From: Paraburkholderia sp.
GTDB lineage: Bacteria > Pseudomonadota > Gammaproteobacteria > Burkholderiales > Burkholderiaceae
Direction: 5' to 3'
Length of the DNA stretch: 64,000 nucleotides
NCBI RefSeq assembly: GCF_028283785.1
Contig: NZ_JAPWKB010000008.1
Location: 124,001 to 188,000, forward strand
In this document: piece after piece, positions 27,539-37,244 of the stretch
How positions within the stretch are numbered: the stretch's first letter is position 1
Layout of the letters: the number at the start of each line of letters is the position of its first letter
Translations under genes and position numbers: made by a program
The notes under the pieces: generated by a model
The model's database searches: none
What the model saw: only the letters and a program-made list of their open reading frames with translations
Told to the model about the DNA's origin: nothing

Positions 27539-29141
27539 TCAGCGCTTCAGCCAGACGTCGGCGAAACTGGCTGACAGCCCGTCGGGCGATGTCGTGTGGT
27601 TGTGCACCGCGCGTGAGTACACGGTCAGATACTGCGGCGAGACGAGATTGATATCGGGGAGGTCGCGTTCGAGAATGCGCTGGATCTGTGAGAACACCTG
27701 TTTGCGCGCATTCTCATCGGTCTGCTGCGCGGCTTGTGCGAACAGCGTGTCGATTTCCGGGTTGTTGTAATGCGAGCCATTGGTGAACGGCACGCCGCGC
27801 CGGAAATTCGCACTGGTATAGAGCCGGGCCACGCCCGCGACCGGATCGAACAGGTTGCTCATGCCGTTGATGCTGAAGTCGAAGTCGCGGTCGGTGTAAA
27901 TGCGTTTGAGATATGCGGGCAGGTCCTGGCTGCGCACGGTGACGGCAATCCCGACTCTCGCCAGCGCAGATTTCACATAGGCGGCGGTACGTGTCGGCAG
28001 ATCGCCGATCGACAGTCAGCGCGAAGCGCGTGCCGTCTGCTTTGCGCGGATAACCCGCCTGATCGAGCAAGGCGTTCGCTCGCGCGATATCGAACGGATA
28101 CGGCGTCGGCGCGGCGTCGTAGTACGGATTCGTCGGGATGATCGGGCTCGCCAGCGGCGTCGCGTATCCGTAGTAGACGACCTTGCGGATCACGTCGCGA
28201 TCCAGCGCCGATGCAATCGCCTGACGGACTTTCAGATTGCCCAACACCGGGTTGTCGAGATTGAATTCGATTCGCGCGACACCCGCCTGAAATTCATAGC
28301 CACGGGTTTCGAATCCAAGTGCCGGATTGGCTTTGAGCCGCGCGACGTCGGATAACGGCACCGGCGTGTCGCCGCTCAAATCGACCGAGCCGTTCTCGAA
28401 CGCCACGGTACGCGCGGCCGCGTCCGCAATCACCTTGACGACGATACCGTCGAGATAGGGCTTGCCCGTGTCCCAGTAATCGTTGTTGCGGGTGTATTCG
28501 ATGTAGCTGCCGCGTACCCATTTCACGAACCGGAACGGGCCGGTGCCGACCGGCGCGTTATTGGCCGGATTGCCGAGCACGTCGGTGCCGTCGTACAGAT
28601 GTTTCGGGAGGATGGGCGTCTCCGATGACGAAAACGCCTTGATCAGATACGGCGCCGGGCTCGATAGCGTGATGACGACGGTGTAGGGGTCGGGTGTCGC
28701 GATCCCGGTGACGTTGGCAAAGGTGGTTTTGGCGCGCGGATGAACCTGCCGCAGCATCTGGATCGAAAAGGCAACATCCGCGGAAGTAAAGGGTTGGCCG
28801 TCATGCCATCTGACGCCGTGGCGCAGATGGAAAACATATTTCCGGCCTTGATCTCCAATGTCCCACGATGTCGCGAGCGACGGCTTCGGCCGAAATGCGA
28901 AATCGTATTCGAGCAATCCTTCGACCACTTTCGGGCTGACCTTCAGCACATTGGTCGCGGTGGTCGCGAGATCGACCAGCGCGGTCGGCTCGGGCGTCAC
29001 CACGAAATTCAACGTGCCGCCCCGCGCTTGTGCGGTCGCGACAGGTGCGCTGCAGGCAAGCGCCAGCATCGATGCAAAGGCGGCCGCGTGCCGCGTCAGG
29101 CTGCGGCCGCGTCTCGGCGTGGACGAATGAAGCGCGATCAT
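27539..29141 (-). pseudogene. ABC substrate-binding protein, family 5, frameshifted
   Basis: Two overlapping frames together make one SBP_bac_5 protein of about 530 residues. The N-terminal part (29141 down to about 28010) begins with a signal peptide and keeps all landmarks through ADGTRFALTVD. The C-terminal part continues in another frame from about 28010 (GDLPTRTAAYVKSALARVG) to the stop at 27539. The break falls at the repeat-flanked GTCGATCGGCGAT site. Relative to the paralogues at 16060 and 21453, a loss of about 11 bases between two TCGAT copies would explain the shift; this is inference. A base-calling error is also possible. No permease or ATPase is adjacent, so the protein, if made, would depend on another importer. 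Confidence 0.75.
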
Positions 29142-29193
29142 CGTGATGATTCCGGGCAGGGGAAGAGACCGTGAGCGGTGGCCACGTGGGTGT

Positions 29194-30261
29194 TCAGATC
29201 GGCACGGGCATGTGCGCCTGCGCGCGGCGCAGCTTGATCGCTCCGGCGAGGGGCGCGGGATCGATCCATGCGTCGAAGTCGAAATCCGACGGTATGAAGC
29301 CCCATTTGAAGAGAAACTGTTTGAAATCGGCGAGCGCGGCGAGCGCGTGCGGGTCGAGACCGATGCTCAACTGCGCGTGTAGTCCCCCCGGATAGGCGCG
29401 CGTCACCCAATGTTCCGCAGTGCGCACCTCGCGTGCCACGTAGTCGTTCAGTTCGGAGGCGTGAGCGGCGGCCCAGTTACCCGCATCCAGCGTGCGGGCC
29501 AGCACCCGCTCGACCAGATCGGGGCGTTCGCGCAACAGTTGCGCGTCGACGGTCAAGGGGCGGGGCGTGCCATTGTTCGCATGCAGGCGGCGGTTGGACT
29601 GCGCGCTGATATCGATCAGCACGTGCGCGTTGAGCACATTCGCGATCTCGAGTCCCGTCGCGCCTTTGACGAATACAACGTCGGCTTCGCCACGCAGCAA
29701 TGCCTGGGCTTCGCGCGCATATTCGTGCGAGCGTTGCGCGTCCAGCCACTGCCCGGCTGTCAGATCCGGAGCCGGCCGCGCGTCTTCCAGACCACGCGGC
29801 GTGTGCAGCAGATCGACGAAATCGATGTCCTCGAACTGCACACCGACCGTATTGAGTAGCGACGAAAACCCGCGTAACGCGGTGGCACGATGGAAATCGA
29901 CAACGCTCGCGCGCGTATTGAGCGGCAGCCCGAAACGTCGGCCGGATAGGGATCCGGCAGTCGCATCGAGTTCCCGGTCGAGCGTGATGAGCGCCTGGAA
30001 TTCGTCGACCCAACTCAGTCCGATCAACCGTGTGTCGCTGCCCTGAGCACGCGCCCACAACGCCGGAATATTGCCGCCCTGACGCAGCGACCACGGTTGA
30101 CTATGCGTGAAATGGGAGCGACGGATCAGCGGTTCGTCGGCGTCCTGAAGCGCTTTCACTTCGATATCGTCGGCGGCGAATTCGTCCTGCAACCAGCCTT
30201 TTTGCACTGTGATACCGAACGGTGTCGGCGCGGGACAGCGGGTGTACCAGAGTCGGCTCAT
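29194..30261 (-). CDS. DszB-like sulfinate desulfinase / SsuA-fold protein
   Basis: This 355-residue protein has the periplasmic-binding-protein fold of sulfonate-binding proteins but no signal peptide. Cys9 (TRCPAP), His50 (SHFTHSQP) and Arg60 (SLRQGGNIP) line up with Cys27, His60 and Arg70 of DszB, the 2'-hydroxybiphenyl-2-sulfinate desulfinase of Rhodococcus. The His-Arg spacing is identical, and the neighbouring HFT-xQP and GG-xIP patterns are shared. This predicts a cytoplasmic enzyme that splits a C-SO2 bond to release sulfite. The alternative is a binding protein without a signal. The gene starts a minus-strand unit with the frameshifted binding protein and the aldo/keto reductase and is divergent from an SsuA-like gene. 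Confidence 0.75.
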   Translation of the reverse strand: MSRLWYTRCPAPTPFGITVQKGWLQDEFAADDIEVKALQDADEPLIRRSHFTHSQPWSLRQGGNIPALWARAQGSDTRLIGLSWVDEFQALITLDRELDATAGSLSGRRFGLPLNTRASVVDFHRATALRGFSSLLNTVGVQFEDIDFVDLLHTPRGLEDARPAPDLTAGQWLDAQRSHEYAREAQALLRGEADVVFVKGATGLEIANVLNAHVLIDISAQSNRRLHANNGTPRPLTVDAQLLRERPDLVERVLARTLDAGNWAAAHASELNDYVAREVRTAEHWVTRAYPGGLHAQLSIGLDPHALAALADFKQFLFKWGFIPSDFDFDAWIDPAPLAGAIKLRRAQAHMPVPI

Positions 30262-30380
30262 GCGATCACCTGATGTGTGGTGATGCAGTAGAGCACGCAG
30301 GCATTCGCCGCACCAACCAACGATTTCTGCTTTTCAATTGACCGTGCATCCGCAGTACTGATCATCTGCGTGCCTCCGGA

Positions 30381-30400
30381 TGACACCCATGGAAGTGTCA
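30381..30400. promoter_or_regulatory. Inverted repeat in the desulfinase/SsuA divergent region
   Basis: TGACAC (30381-30386) and GTGTCA (30395-30400) form a 6-base inverted repeat around an 8-base centre containing CCATGG. It lies in the 250-base region between two divergent starts, a fitting place for an operator of both genes. Arms are short, so support is limited. Confidence 0.35.
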
Positions 30401-30511
30401 TAAGCAATGCAGATCCGATTCGTTTTCTCGCGACCGATCCCCGCCTAAGATGGGCCACCACCGGTTCCATACGGCTCGACCGGGCGACTCATTTTCATCA
30501 GGCACGCATCC

Positions 30512-31489
30512 ATGACACGTGATATCTCGCAGGGCCGTCGTGCCTTTCTCCACGCCGGAACCGCGCTTGGCATCGCTGCGGCTATTCCACACGTACAGGC
30601 TCAGTCTTTAGCCGCAACGACCGCGCCGCGTGCGTTGCGCATCGGATATCAAAAGGGCCTGCTGAGTATCCTGAAAGGGCGCGGCACGCTCGAAAAACGT
30701 CTCGCGCCGTTGGGCACGCGCGTCGAGTGGATCGAGTTTCCGTCGGGACCACCGCAACTGGAGGCGCTCAACGTCGGCTCGATCGACTTCGGCGATGTCG
30801 GTGAAGCGCCGCCGATCTTCGCGCAGGCTGCCGGCGCGCCGTTCGTCTACTACGGACAGACGGGCCGCCGCCCCGCCAGCGAAGCGGTGATCGTGAAGAA
30901 GGAGTCGCCGGTCAGGTCGTTTGCCGAGTTGAAAGGCAAACGCATCGCGCTGGTCAAGGGATCGAATACGCATTTTCTGCTGGTCCGTTTGCTGGCCGCA
31001 GCGGGCCTTGCTTATACCGACGTCACGCCGGTCTGGCTGTCGCCGTCCGACGCGCGGGCGGCCTTCGAGCGTAACGCGGTCGATGCATGGGCCATCTGGG
31101 ACCCGTTTCTCGCCGTGGCGCAACAGACGGCCAATGCGCGAATCGTGGCGGACGGAACCGGCGTGGTGGCGAACCGTGCGTTTTATTTCACGTCGCGCAC
31201 GTACGTCGAAAAAAACGACGACGTGTTGCGCATCGCGCTGGCCGAGATCGGCGCGGCGGACACGTGGATCGAGGCGAATCGCGATCAGGCGGCCGTCGAG
31301 TTCTCGCAGCTTTGGGGCGTGCCGCGCGATATCGTCGCGACCGCGCTCGGGCGACTGAAGCACGGCACCGAGCCGATTTCGCGCGACACGATTTCCGACC
31401 AGCAGCGTATCGCCGACGCATTTTTCGATCTGAAACTGGTGCCGAGGAAGATCGACGTGGCGCAGGCTGCGCCGCCGTCGCTGGGTTGA
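30512..31489 (+). CDS. Sulfonate ABC substrate-binding protein (SsuA-like), orphan
   Basis: This 325-residue protein matches SsuA: an RRAFLHAGTAL signal start (possibly twin-arginine) ending near HVQAQ, then the ligand-binding core RIGYQKGLLSILKGRG, IEFPSGPPQLEAL and SIDFGDVGEAPPIFA, which is nearly diagnostic for aliphatic sulfonate binding. No SsuB ATPase or SsuC permease is next to it, so it must use subunits encoded elsewhere. It is divergent from the DszB-like gene, supporting a joint role in sulfur-compound uptake and use. Confidence 0.9.
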   Translation: MTRDISQGRRAFLHAGTALGIAAAIPHVQAQSLAATTAPRALRIGYQKGLLSILKGRGTLEKRLAPLGTRVEWIEFPSGPPQLEALNVGSIDFGDVGEAPPIFAQAAGAPFVYYGQTGRRPASEAVIVKKESPVRSFAELKGKRIALVKGSNTHFLLVRLLAAAGLAYTDVTPVWLSPSDARAAFERNAVDAWAIWDPFLAVAQQTANARIVADGTGVVANRAFYFTSRTYVEKNDDVLRIALAEIGAADTWIEANRDQAAVEFSQLWGVPRDIVATALGRLKHGTEPISRDTISDQQRIADAFFDLKLVPRKIDVAQAAPPSLG

Positions 31490-31576
31490 TGGCGCGACGG
31501 CAAGCGCTCGGCGATGCACGGCGATCACGCCCGCCATCAATCCAGACAAACGAATATTCATAGCTCAAATCGCTTG

Positions 31577-31632
31577 TTTTACCGCGCCTGGCGCGTCCCT
31601 ATACTGATTCGTCGCATCGGCCGGACCGATGC
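31577..31632 (+). promoter_or_regulatory. Candidate promoter with built-in palindrome
   Basis: TTTTAC (31577-31582) and TATACT (31600-31605) are 17 bases apart and could form a sigma-70 promoter. Between them lies the palindrome CGCGCC-T-GGCGCG (31583-31595), and just downstream GCATCGG (31614-31620) pairs with CCGATGC (31626-31632) over a 5-base loop. The layout suggests a repressor site inside the promoter and a leader hairpin for the following gene. Confidence 0.45.
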
Positions 31633-31700
31633 ATTCAATCGATTCAATTCACGCGTCACGGATGATTGACGGTTCGTGTGCGTTTTACAGGAAAGATCGC

Positions 31701-32918
31701 ATGCAGCAATCTCACGAGACCGCGTCTGAAACGCGCCTTCAGGCGGCCCTGTCCGCGCTCCCCGCGCTTGCGGAGGCGATTGGAGAAGATGCGGCGCAAC
31801 GCGAGGCGCAACGAACGCTACCGTTCGACAAGTTCGCGCTGTTTCGCGAATCCGGGCTTGGATTGCTGCGATTTCCGCTCGAATGGGGCGGCCTTGGCGG
31901 GTCGGTCGAAGATCTGATCGAGGTCGTGGCAACGCTCGCCGCCAAAGAATCGAATGTCGCGCATGCGTTGCGGATTCATTTCGATCTGACGGAACAACTG
32001 CTGTTGTCGCCGCGCTCGGATTTCAACGACACGCAGATTGCGAGGGTCAGGGAAGGCGCGCTATTCGGTGGCGCATCGACGGAATTGGGGACGTCCCGTC
32101 CCGGCGAGATCGTGACGCAACTGGTACGCGACGGCGAGCACTTTCGCGTCACGGGCAAAAAGTACTATTCGACCGGCACCGCATTCGCGGATTTCGCGCG
32201 CATCAACATCCAGGATGAAAACGACGAGAAGGTGTCGATCGTTATCCCGGTCGCGCGTGAAGGCCTGACGGTGCTCGACGACTGGGACGGCATGGGGCAG
32301 CGCATGACGGCAAGCGGTAGTCTCGTGCTCGACAACGTGCAGGTGTTCGCCCACGAAGTCGCGCCGCGCGGCTATACGAGTCTGGCGGGACGGCACGGCA
32401 GCGCATTGCGGCAACTGCATCTGGTGGCCGTCGCGGCGGGTATCGTGCGAAATGTCCTCGCGGATGCGAAACGCTACGTCGTGCAGCATGGAAGGCCGGT
32501 GCTGCACAGCCCGGCTTCATCGGCGCGCGAGGACGGCTTCGTCCAGCAGGTGGTGGGCGATCTCGCCGCGCATAGCCTGTCGATCGATGCGCTGATCCGG
32601 CAAAACGCGCGCACGCTCGACCGCTCCGCGAACGCAATCCGCAGCGGCGCATCGAATGCGGAGGCGCTGGTTCTGGAAGGCGCGCTGGCAACGGCGAAAA
32701 CACAGCTTGTGGTGAGCAAACTGGCGCTGTACGCAGGCGAGCGATTGTTCGAGGTGGGCGGCGCATCGATCACGGCGCGCACGCATAATTTCGATCGTCA
32801 CTGGCGCAATCTGCGCACGATCTTCAACCACAATCCGTTGCTTCACAAGGCACGGGTGATCGGCGATTACGAACTGAACGGCGTGACCACGCATCTGACC
32901 GAAGGGCGCGTGTTCTAA
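31701..32918 (+). CDS. Acyl-CoA-dehydrogenase-fold flavin monooxygenase (SfnB/DszC-like), copy 2
   Basis: This 405-residue protein has the acyl-CoA dehydrogenase three-domain arrangement. Landmarks are LGLLRFPLEWGGLGG, FRVTGKKYYSTGT in the middle domain and a C-terminal ERLFEVGGAS-ITARTHNFDRHWRN segment typical of DszC/SfnB rather than of fatty-acid oxidation. The chosen ATG is preceded by GGAAAG. It shares fold but limited sequence with the enzyme at 13236. It converges on a DszA/NtaA-type gene, which fits a shared role in oxidising organosulfur compounds. Confidence 0.82.
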   Translation: MQQSHETASETRLQAALSALPALAEAIGEDAAQREAQRTLPFDKFALFRESGLGLLRFPLEWGGLGGSVEDLIEVVATLAAKESNVAHALRIHFDLTEQLLLSPRSDFNDTQIARVREGALFGGASTELGTSRPGEIVTQLVRDGEHFRVTGKKYYSTGTAFADFARINIQDENDEKVSIVIPVAREGLTVLDDWDGMGQRMTASGSLVLDNVQVFAHEVAPRGYTSLAGRHGSALRQLHLVAVAAGIVRNVLADAKRYVVQHGRPVLHSPASSAREDGFVQQVVGDLAAHSLSIDALIRQNARTLDRSANAIRSGASNAEALVLEGALATAKTQLVVSKLALYAGERLFEVGGASITARTHNFDRHWRNLRTIFNHNPLLHKARVIGDYELNGVTTHLTEGRVF

Positions 32919-32935
32919 CGAACCCGCCGCGAACC

Positions 32936-32969
32936 CGCGCGTTGCCGGTCTTACGTCCGGCAGCGCGCG
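32936..32969. terminator. Strong 13-bp hairpin between convergent genes
   Basis: A 13-base-pair stem (32936-32948 with 32957-32969, one G-U pair, 8-base loop) lies between the stop codons of the convergent flavin enzyme genes. It is GC-rich and fits a bidirectional terminator, although neither side has a long T-tract. Confidence 0.6.
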
Positions 32970-32975
32970 GTGTTG

Positions 32976-34340
32976 CTATCGAACGTAGCGCGAGCCCGGA
33001 TGATCGGACGGCAATCGGGGCCCGGCGGCAAACAGCTTGTCGCGGTATGTACCCGGCTCGTATTCATCGCGATACAGGCCGCGCCGCTGAAGTTCCGGCA
33101 CCAGCAACTCGACGATATCTTCGAACGTCCGATGAGCGGCGATATAGGTCAGATTGAACCCGTCCAGGCCGGTTTCGTCCATCCACGCTTCGAGTTCGTC
33201 GGCGACCTGCGCGGGTGTGCCCGCGATGAGCGGACCGCGCCCGCCGAGCGACACGTATTCGACTGCCTCCTGAACGGTCCAGACGCGATCCGGATCGGCG
33301 CTCGAAAACGACGCCAGCGCGGAGCGGCCCGCATCGGTGTCGACGTAGGTGAGCGTGTCGTCGGGCGCATACGCGGCGAGGTCGATCCCGGTCCATCCCG
33401 ACAGCAGCGCGGCGGCCCCTTCGTGGCTGGCGCGCGACCGGTACTGTTCGATCTTGTGCCGGACGTCGTCTTCGGTGCGTCCAACCACGACGGTCAGCAT
33501 CGCGAAAATCTTGATCTGCGCCGCGTTGTCGCGCCCGGACGCGCTGGCCTGTGCGCGAATGTCCGCGACATTGCGCGCGATGATCTTGCGGGTCGGCGCA
33601 GCGACGAACACACATTCCGCGTGGGTGCCCGCGAACTGTTTGCCGCGACCCGAACTGCCCGCCTGAAACAGCACCGGCGTGCGTTGTACGGACGGTTCGC
33701 ACATATGAAAGCCAGGCACCTTGAAGTAATGGCCTTCGTGCCCGATCGGATGCACCTTCGACGGGTCGGCGTAGATGCCGTTGACGCGATCCTTGACTAC
33801 CGCGCCGTCCTCCCAGCTGCCTTCCCACAGCTTGTAGCAGACGTCCATGTACTCGTCGGCGAGGTCGTAACGCTGGTCGTGCGAAAGCTGGCGGTCGAGG
33901 CCGATATTGCGCGCTGCGCTGTCGAGATACGACGTGACGATATTCCAGCCGATGCGCCCGCGCGTCAGGTGATCGAGGGTCGTCATGCGTCGGGAGAAGG
34001 TGTACGGGTGCTCGTATGACAGCGAACAGGTCACGCCGAAGCACAGATGCTCGGTGACTTGCGACATCAACGGAATCACCGCGAGCGGGTCGTTCATCGG
34101 TATCTGCGCGGCTTGCCGCAATGCAGCGTCGGGGCCGCCGTCATAGACGTCGTAGACGCCCAGCACATCGCCGAGAAAGACGGCGTCGAAGCGGCCGCGT
34201 TCGAGCAGGCGCGCGAGATCGGTCCAGTATTCCGGTTCGAGGTAACCGGTTGCGCGGTCGTCGTCGGCGGTCCACTGACCAGGGGCCAGGTGCGCGACGC
34301 AGTTCATCAGGAAGGCGTTGAAGCGGATGGTTTTTTTCAC
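32976..34340 (-). CDS. Flavin-dependent monooxygenase, NtaA/SnaA/DszA family
   Basis: This 454-residue protein is of the same length as DszA (453). It shows the family motifs FDAVFLGDVLG, TTLDHLTRGRIGWNIVTS, HDQRYDLADEYMDVCYKLWE and SSGRGKQFAGTHAECVFVAA. Members use reduced FMN from a separate reductase to oxidise nitrilotriacetate, EDTA, sulfones or thioethers. The sulfur setting suggests a sulfone or related substrate, but this is inference. No reductase is nearby. It is divergent from the dual ATPase gene at 34581. Confidence 0.88.
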   Translation of the reverse strand: MKKTIRFNAFLMNCVAHLAPGQWTADDDRATGYLEPEYWTDLARLLERGRFDAVFLGDVLGVYDVYDGGPDAALRQAAQIPMNDPLAVIPLMSQVTEHLCFGVTCSLSYEHPYTFSRRMTTLDHLTRGRIGWNIVTSYLDSAARNIGLDRQLSHDQRYDLADEYMDVCYKLWEGSWEDGAVVKDRVNGIYADPSKVHPIGHEGHYFKVPGFHMCEPSVQRTPVLFQAGSSGRGKQFAGTHAECVFVAAPTRKIIARNVADIRAQASASGRDNAAQIKIFAMLTVVVGRTEDDVRHKIEQYRSRASHEGAAALLSGWTGIDLAAYAPDDTLTYVDTDAGRSALASFSSADPDRVWTVQEAVEYVSLGGRGPLIAGTPAQVADELEAWMDETGLDGFNLTYIAAHRTFEDIVELLVPELQRRGLYRDEYEPGTYRDKLFAAGPRLPSDHPGSRYVR

Positions 34341-34580
34341 GGTGGATAAGGCGCGCGAAGAGCGTCGAAACGGGACGGCAAGTGTATGCGTGATCGCGTC
34401 GATTACATATCCGCATTGCTGGATTGCTTATCACGCGGTGCGCACGGTGTGATCGGGTCGCCGTTTCTGCCATTGCGGCGGAACAGATGTCCTTAGCATA
34501 TGTTGTTGGTTCATTTGCGCAGGGGTTTTTGCTACCGTCGGGCCTTTGCTCCTGTTGCGGCCCTCGCGCCGAATGCACCC

Positions 34581-36320
34581 ATGACACAAGACGCACACGA
34601 CGCCCGCGATGCCCTGTTGCGGGTCAGCAAACTCAATGTAGCCTATGGCGCGCAGCGGGCGGTGGTCGATCTCGACTTCGATCTCAAGGCCGGCGAAACG
34701 CTGGCGCTGGTCGGCGAGTCGGGATGCGGAAAATCGACGACGGCGATGTCGCTGTTGCGCCTGCTGCCGCGACACGCGACGGCAAGCGGTCGCGTGCAAT
34801 TCGAAGGCGTCGATCTGCTCGCGATGGATGAGCCGCGCCTGAGTGCCGTGCGAGGACGTCGCATCGCGATGATCTTTCAGGAACCGATGACGTCGCTGAA
34901 TCCGGTGCTGACGATCGGCGCGCAGGTGGGCGAAGCGCTTCAGGTGCATCTGGGCCTATCGGCGCGTGCGGCACGGCGGCGGGCGATCGAATTGCTCGAT
35001 CTGGTCCGGGTGCCCGAGCCGGAACGCCGCGTCGACGATTACGCGCATCAGCTGTCCGGTGGCCAGCGCCAGCGCGCGATGATCGCCGCTGCGATTGCGT
35101 GCGAGCCAGCACTGCTGATTGCCGACGAACCCACCACGGCGCTCGACGTCACGGTGCAGGCGGAGATTCTGCAACTGCTCGATTCGCTGCGCCGCGATCT
35201 CGGCATGGGTCTGCTGTTGATCACCCATGATCTGGGCGTGGTCGCCGATTGGGCGGACCGCGTGGTCGTGATGTACGGCGGCCGCGCCGTGGAGCAGCAA
35301 CACACGGCGGGGTTGTTCGCCGCGCCGCGTCACGCGTATTCACGCGGATTGCTCGGCGCAGCGCTTCATGTCGATACCGACCGGCACTATCTGGAAGCAC
35401 GGTTGCCGGAGATTCGCGCGGACCGCACCGCTGCGGGCGAACTCGAATTCACGCTGGAAACGCCGCCGATGCCGGTCTTGCCCGCGTTGCCGCGCGGCAC
35501 GGATCGACCCGGCGCTTCGGTGGCTGCGCCGCTGCTTGCCGTCGAACAGCTGAACACTTCATACGACACGCCGCAAGGTCGGCGTCACGTGGTGCGGGAC
35601 GTTTCGTTTTCCGTGGCCAAAGGCGAAACGGTCGGACTGGTCGGCGAGTCGGGTTGCGGCAAGTCCACGCTGTCGCGCACGATCATGCGGCTGGTCGATC
35701 CTTCGTCGGGACGCATCGTGCTCGATGGTGTGGACATCGCGCGCTTATCGCGACGCGCGCTGACTCCGTATCGGCGGCGGCTGCAAATGGTGTTTCAGGA
35801 TCCGTATTCGTCATTGAATCCGCGGCAAACTGTCGAGCAGATCCTGCAATTCGCGCTGTCCGTGCAAGGCGTCCTGCCGGCTGCCGAGCGCGGCCGACGC
35901 ATCGCGTCCATTGTCGATGCCGTCGGCTTGCCGTTGTCGGCGTTGAATCGCTATCCGTATCAGTTTTCGGGTGGACAGCGTCAGCGGATCGGGATCGCGC
36001 GGGCGCTGGTGCTGAAGCCCGCGATGCTGATCTGCGATGAACCCGTGTCGGCGCTCGACGTGTCGATTCAGGCGCAAATTCTGAATCTTCTGGTCGATCT
36101 GAAGGCCGAGTTCGGCTTGTCCCTGCTGTTCATCTCTCACGATTTGTCGGTGGTCCGGTATATCGCGGACCGCGTGCTGGTGATGAACGCCGGCACGATC
36201 GTCGAAAGCGGTGCGCCGGACGCGCTGTGGTCCGCGCCGACGCATCCGTATACGCGTTCGCTGATTGCGTCGATGCCGGGGCGGCGGCGCATCGAACTGG
36301 GCAACGCGGCGTACGCTTGA
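34581..36320 (+). CDS. Fused dual ABC ATPase (second importer)
   Basis: This 579-residue protein joins two peptide-type ATPase domains. Both Walker A motifs (GESGCGKST), both signatures (LSGGQRQRA and FSGGQRQRI) and both Walker B motifs ([23 protein letters not shown]) are seen. The ATG at 34581 is chosen over earlier in-frame codons because homology begins there. The gene converges on the two permease genes it most likely serves (36350-38270), so this importer is split across two transcripts. Confidence 0.92.
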   Translation: MTQDAHDARDALLRVSKLNVAYGAQRAVVDLDFDLKAGETLALVGESGCGKSTTAMSLLRLLPRHATASGRVQFEGVDLLAMDEPRLSAVRGRRIAMIFQEPMTSLNPVLTIGAQVGEALQVHLGLSARAARRRAIELLDLVRVPEPERRVDDYAHQLSGGQRQRAMIAAAIACEPALLIADEPTTALDVTVQAEILQLLDSLRRDLGMGLLLITHDLGVVADWADRVVVMYGGRAVEQQHTAGLFAAPRHAYSRGLLGAALHVDTDRHYLEARLPEIRADRTAAGELEFTLETPPMPVLPALPRGTDRPGASVAAPLLAVEQLNTSYDTPQGRRHVVRDVSFSVAKGETVGLVGESGCGKSTLSRTIMRLVDPSSGRIVLDGVDIARLSRRALTPYRRRLQMVFQDPYSSLNPRQTVEQILQFALSVQGVLPAAERGRRIASIVDAVGLPLSALNRYPYQFSGGQRQRIGIARALVLKPAMLICDEPVSALDVSIQAQILNLLVDLKAEFGLSLLFISHDLSVVRYIADRVLVMNAGTIVESGAPDALWSAPTHPYTRSLIASMPGRRRIELGNAAYA

Positions 36321-36326
36321 ACCACG

Positions 36327-36348
36327 GCCGCGTCGTGAAAGACGCGGC
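36327..36348. terminator. Hairpin between the ATPase and permease genes
   Basis: GCCGCGTC (36327-36334) pairs perfectly with GACGCGGC (36341-36348) around GTGAAA. It sits in the 29-base gap between convergent stops and can act in both directions. Confidence 0.6.
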
Positions 36349-36349
36349 G

Positions 36350-37243
36350 TCATCGTTCGATACGCTGCCCCAGCATGCCCGCTAGCCCGTCGCTTAGCAG
36401 ATTCAGCGCAAGAACCGTGACGACGATCGCAAGGCCGGGCAGCGTCGCGATGTACCAGTCGGTGCGCAGCACTTCGCGTCCGGCGCCCACCATGTTGCCC
36501 CAACTCGCGATGTTGGGATCGCCCAGTCCGAGAAAAGCGAGCGCCGATTCGGTGAGGATCGCGGTCGCAACCAGCAGCGATGTCGAAACGATCACAGGGC
36601 TCAGCGTGTTGGGCAAAATCTCGGAGACGATGATCCGGAGATCGCTCGCGCCGATCGCGATGCTCGCCTGCACCATCTCGCCATGACGCAGCTTTTGCGT
36701 TTCCGCACGCACCAGACGCGCGAGATTGGGCCATGACGTGATGCCGATCGCCATCGCAATCGTGACGACCGACGGTTGCACGATCGCGACGATCGCAAGC
36801 GCGAACAGAAAGGGCGGCACGGTCTGGAAAAATACCGTCACCCGATTGATCTCGCGATCTACCCATCCGCCGAAGTACCCGCCGACCAGACCGGCCGTCA
36901 CGCCGATCAGCAGGCTGATCGCGGTCGATGTCGCGGCGATCAGCAGCGACGCGCGCGCACCGTAAAAGATGCCTGACAGAATGTCGCGGCCGAGCATATC
37001 GGTGCCGAGCGGGAAAGCCGGGTCGTGGCCGGGTCGCAGGAACGGTTCGGCGACGAGTTCGAGCGGATCGCCCGGACGCAGCCAGCCCGCCGTCGCAGCG
37101 ATCACGACGATCGCCAGTAACACGATCGCGCCGATCGCCGCCGACGGCCAGCGCCGCGCGCGACCGAATAACCGGAACACGCGGCGAGGCGGGCGAGGTT
37201 CGACAAGGGAGCGGGCAGCGTGTGTGTCGAGAGTGTCGGGCAT
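36350..37243 (-). CDS. ABC permease, DppC type (second importer)
   Basis: This permease of about 297 residues has the DppC landmark GTDMLGRDILSGIFYGARASL, about six membrane segments and a C-terminal VLALNLLSDGLAG. I choose the ATG at 37243; one at 37258 is also possible and would overlap the DppB-like gene by 14 bases. It is cotranscribed with that gene. Confidence 0.9.
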   Translation of the reverse strand: MPDTLDTHAARSLVEPRPPRRVFRLFGRARRWPSAAIGAIVLLAIVVIAATAGWLRPGDPLELVAEPFLRPGHDPAFPLGTDMLGRDILSGIFYGARASLLIAATSTAISLLIGVTAGLVGGYFGGWVDREINRVTVFFQTVPPFLFALAIVAIVQPSVVTIAMAIGITSWPNLARLVRAETQKLRHGEMVQASIAIGASDLRIIVSEILPNTLSPVIVSTSLLVATAILTESALAFLGLGDPNIASWGNMVGAGREVLRTDWYIATLPGLAIVVTVLALNLLSDGLAGMLGQRIER

Positions 37244-37244
37244 G

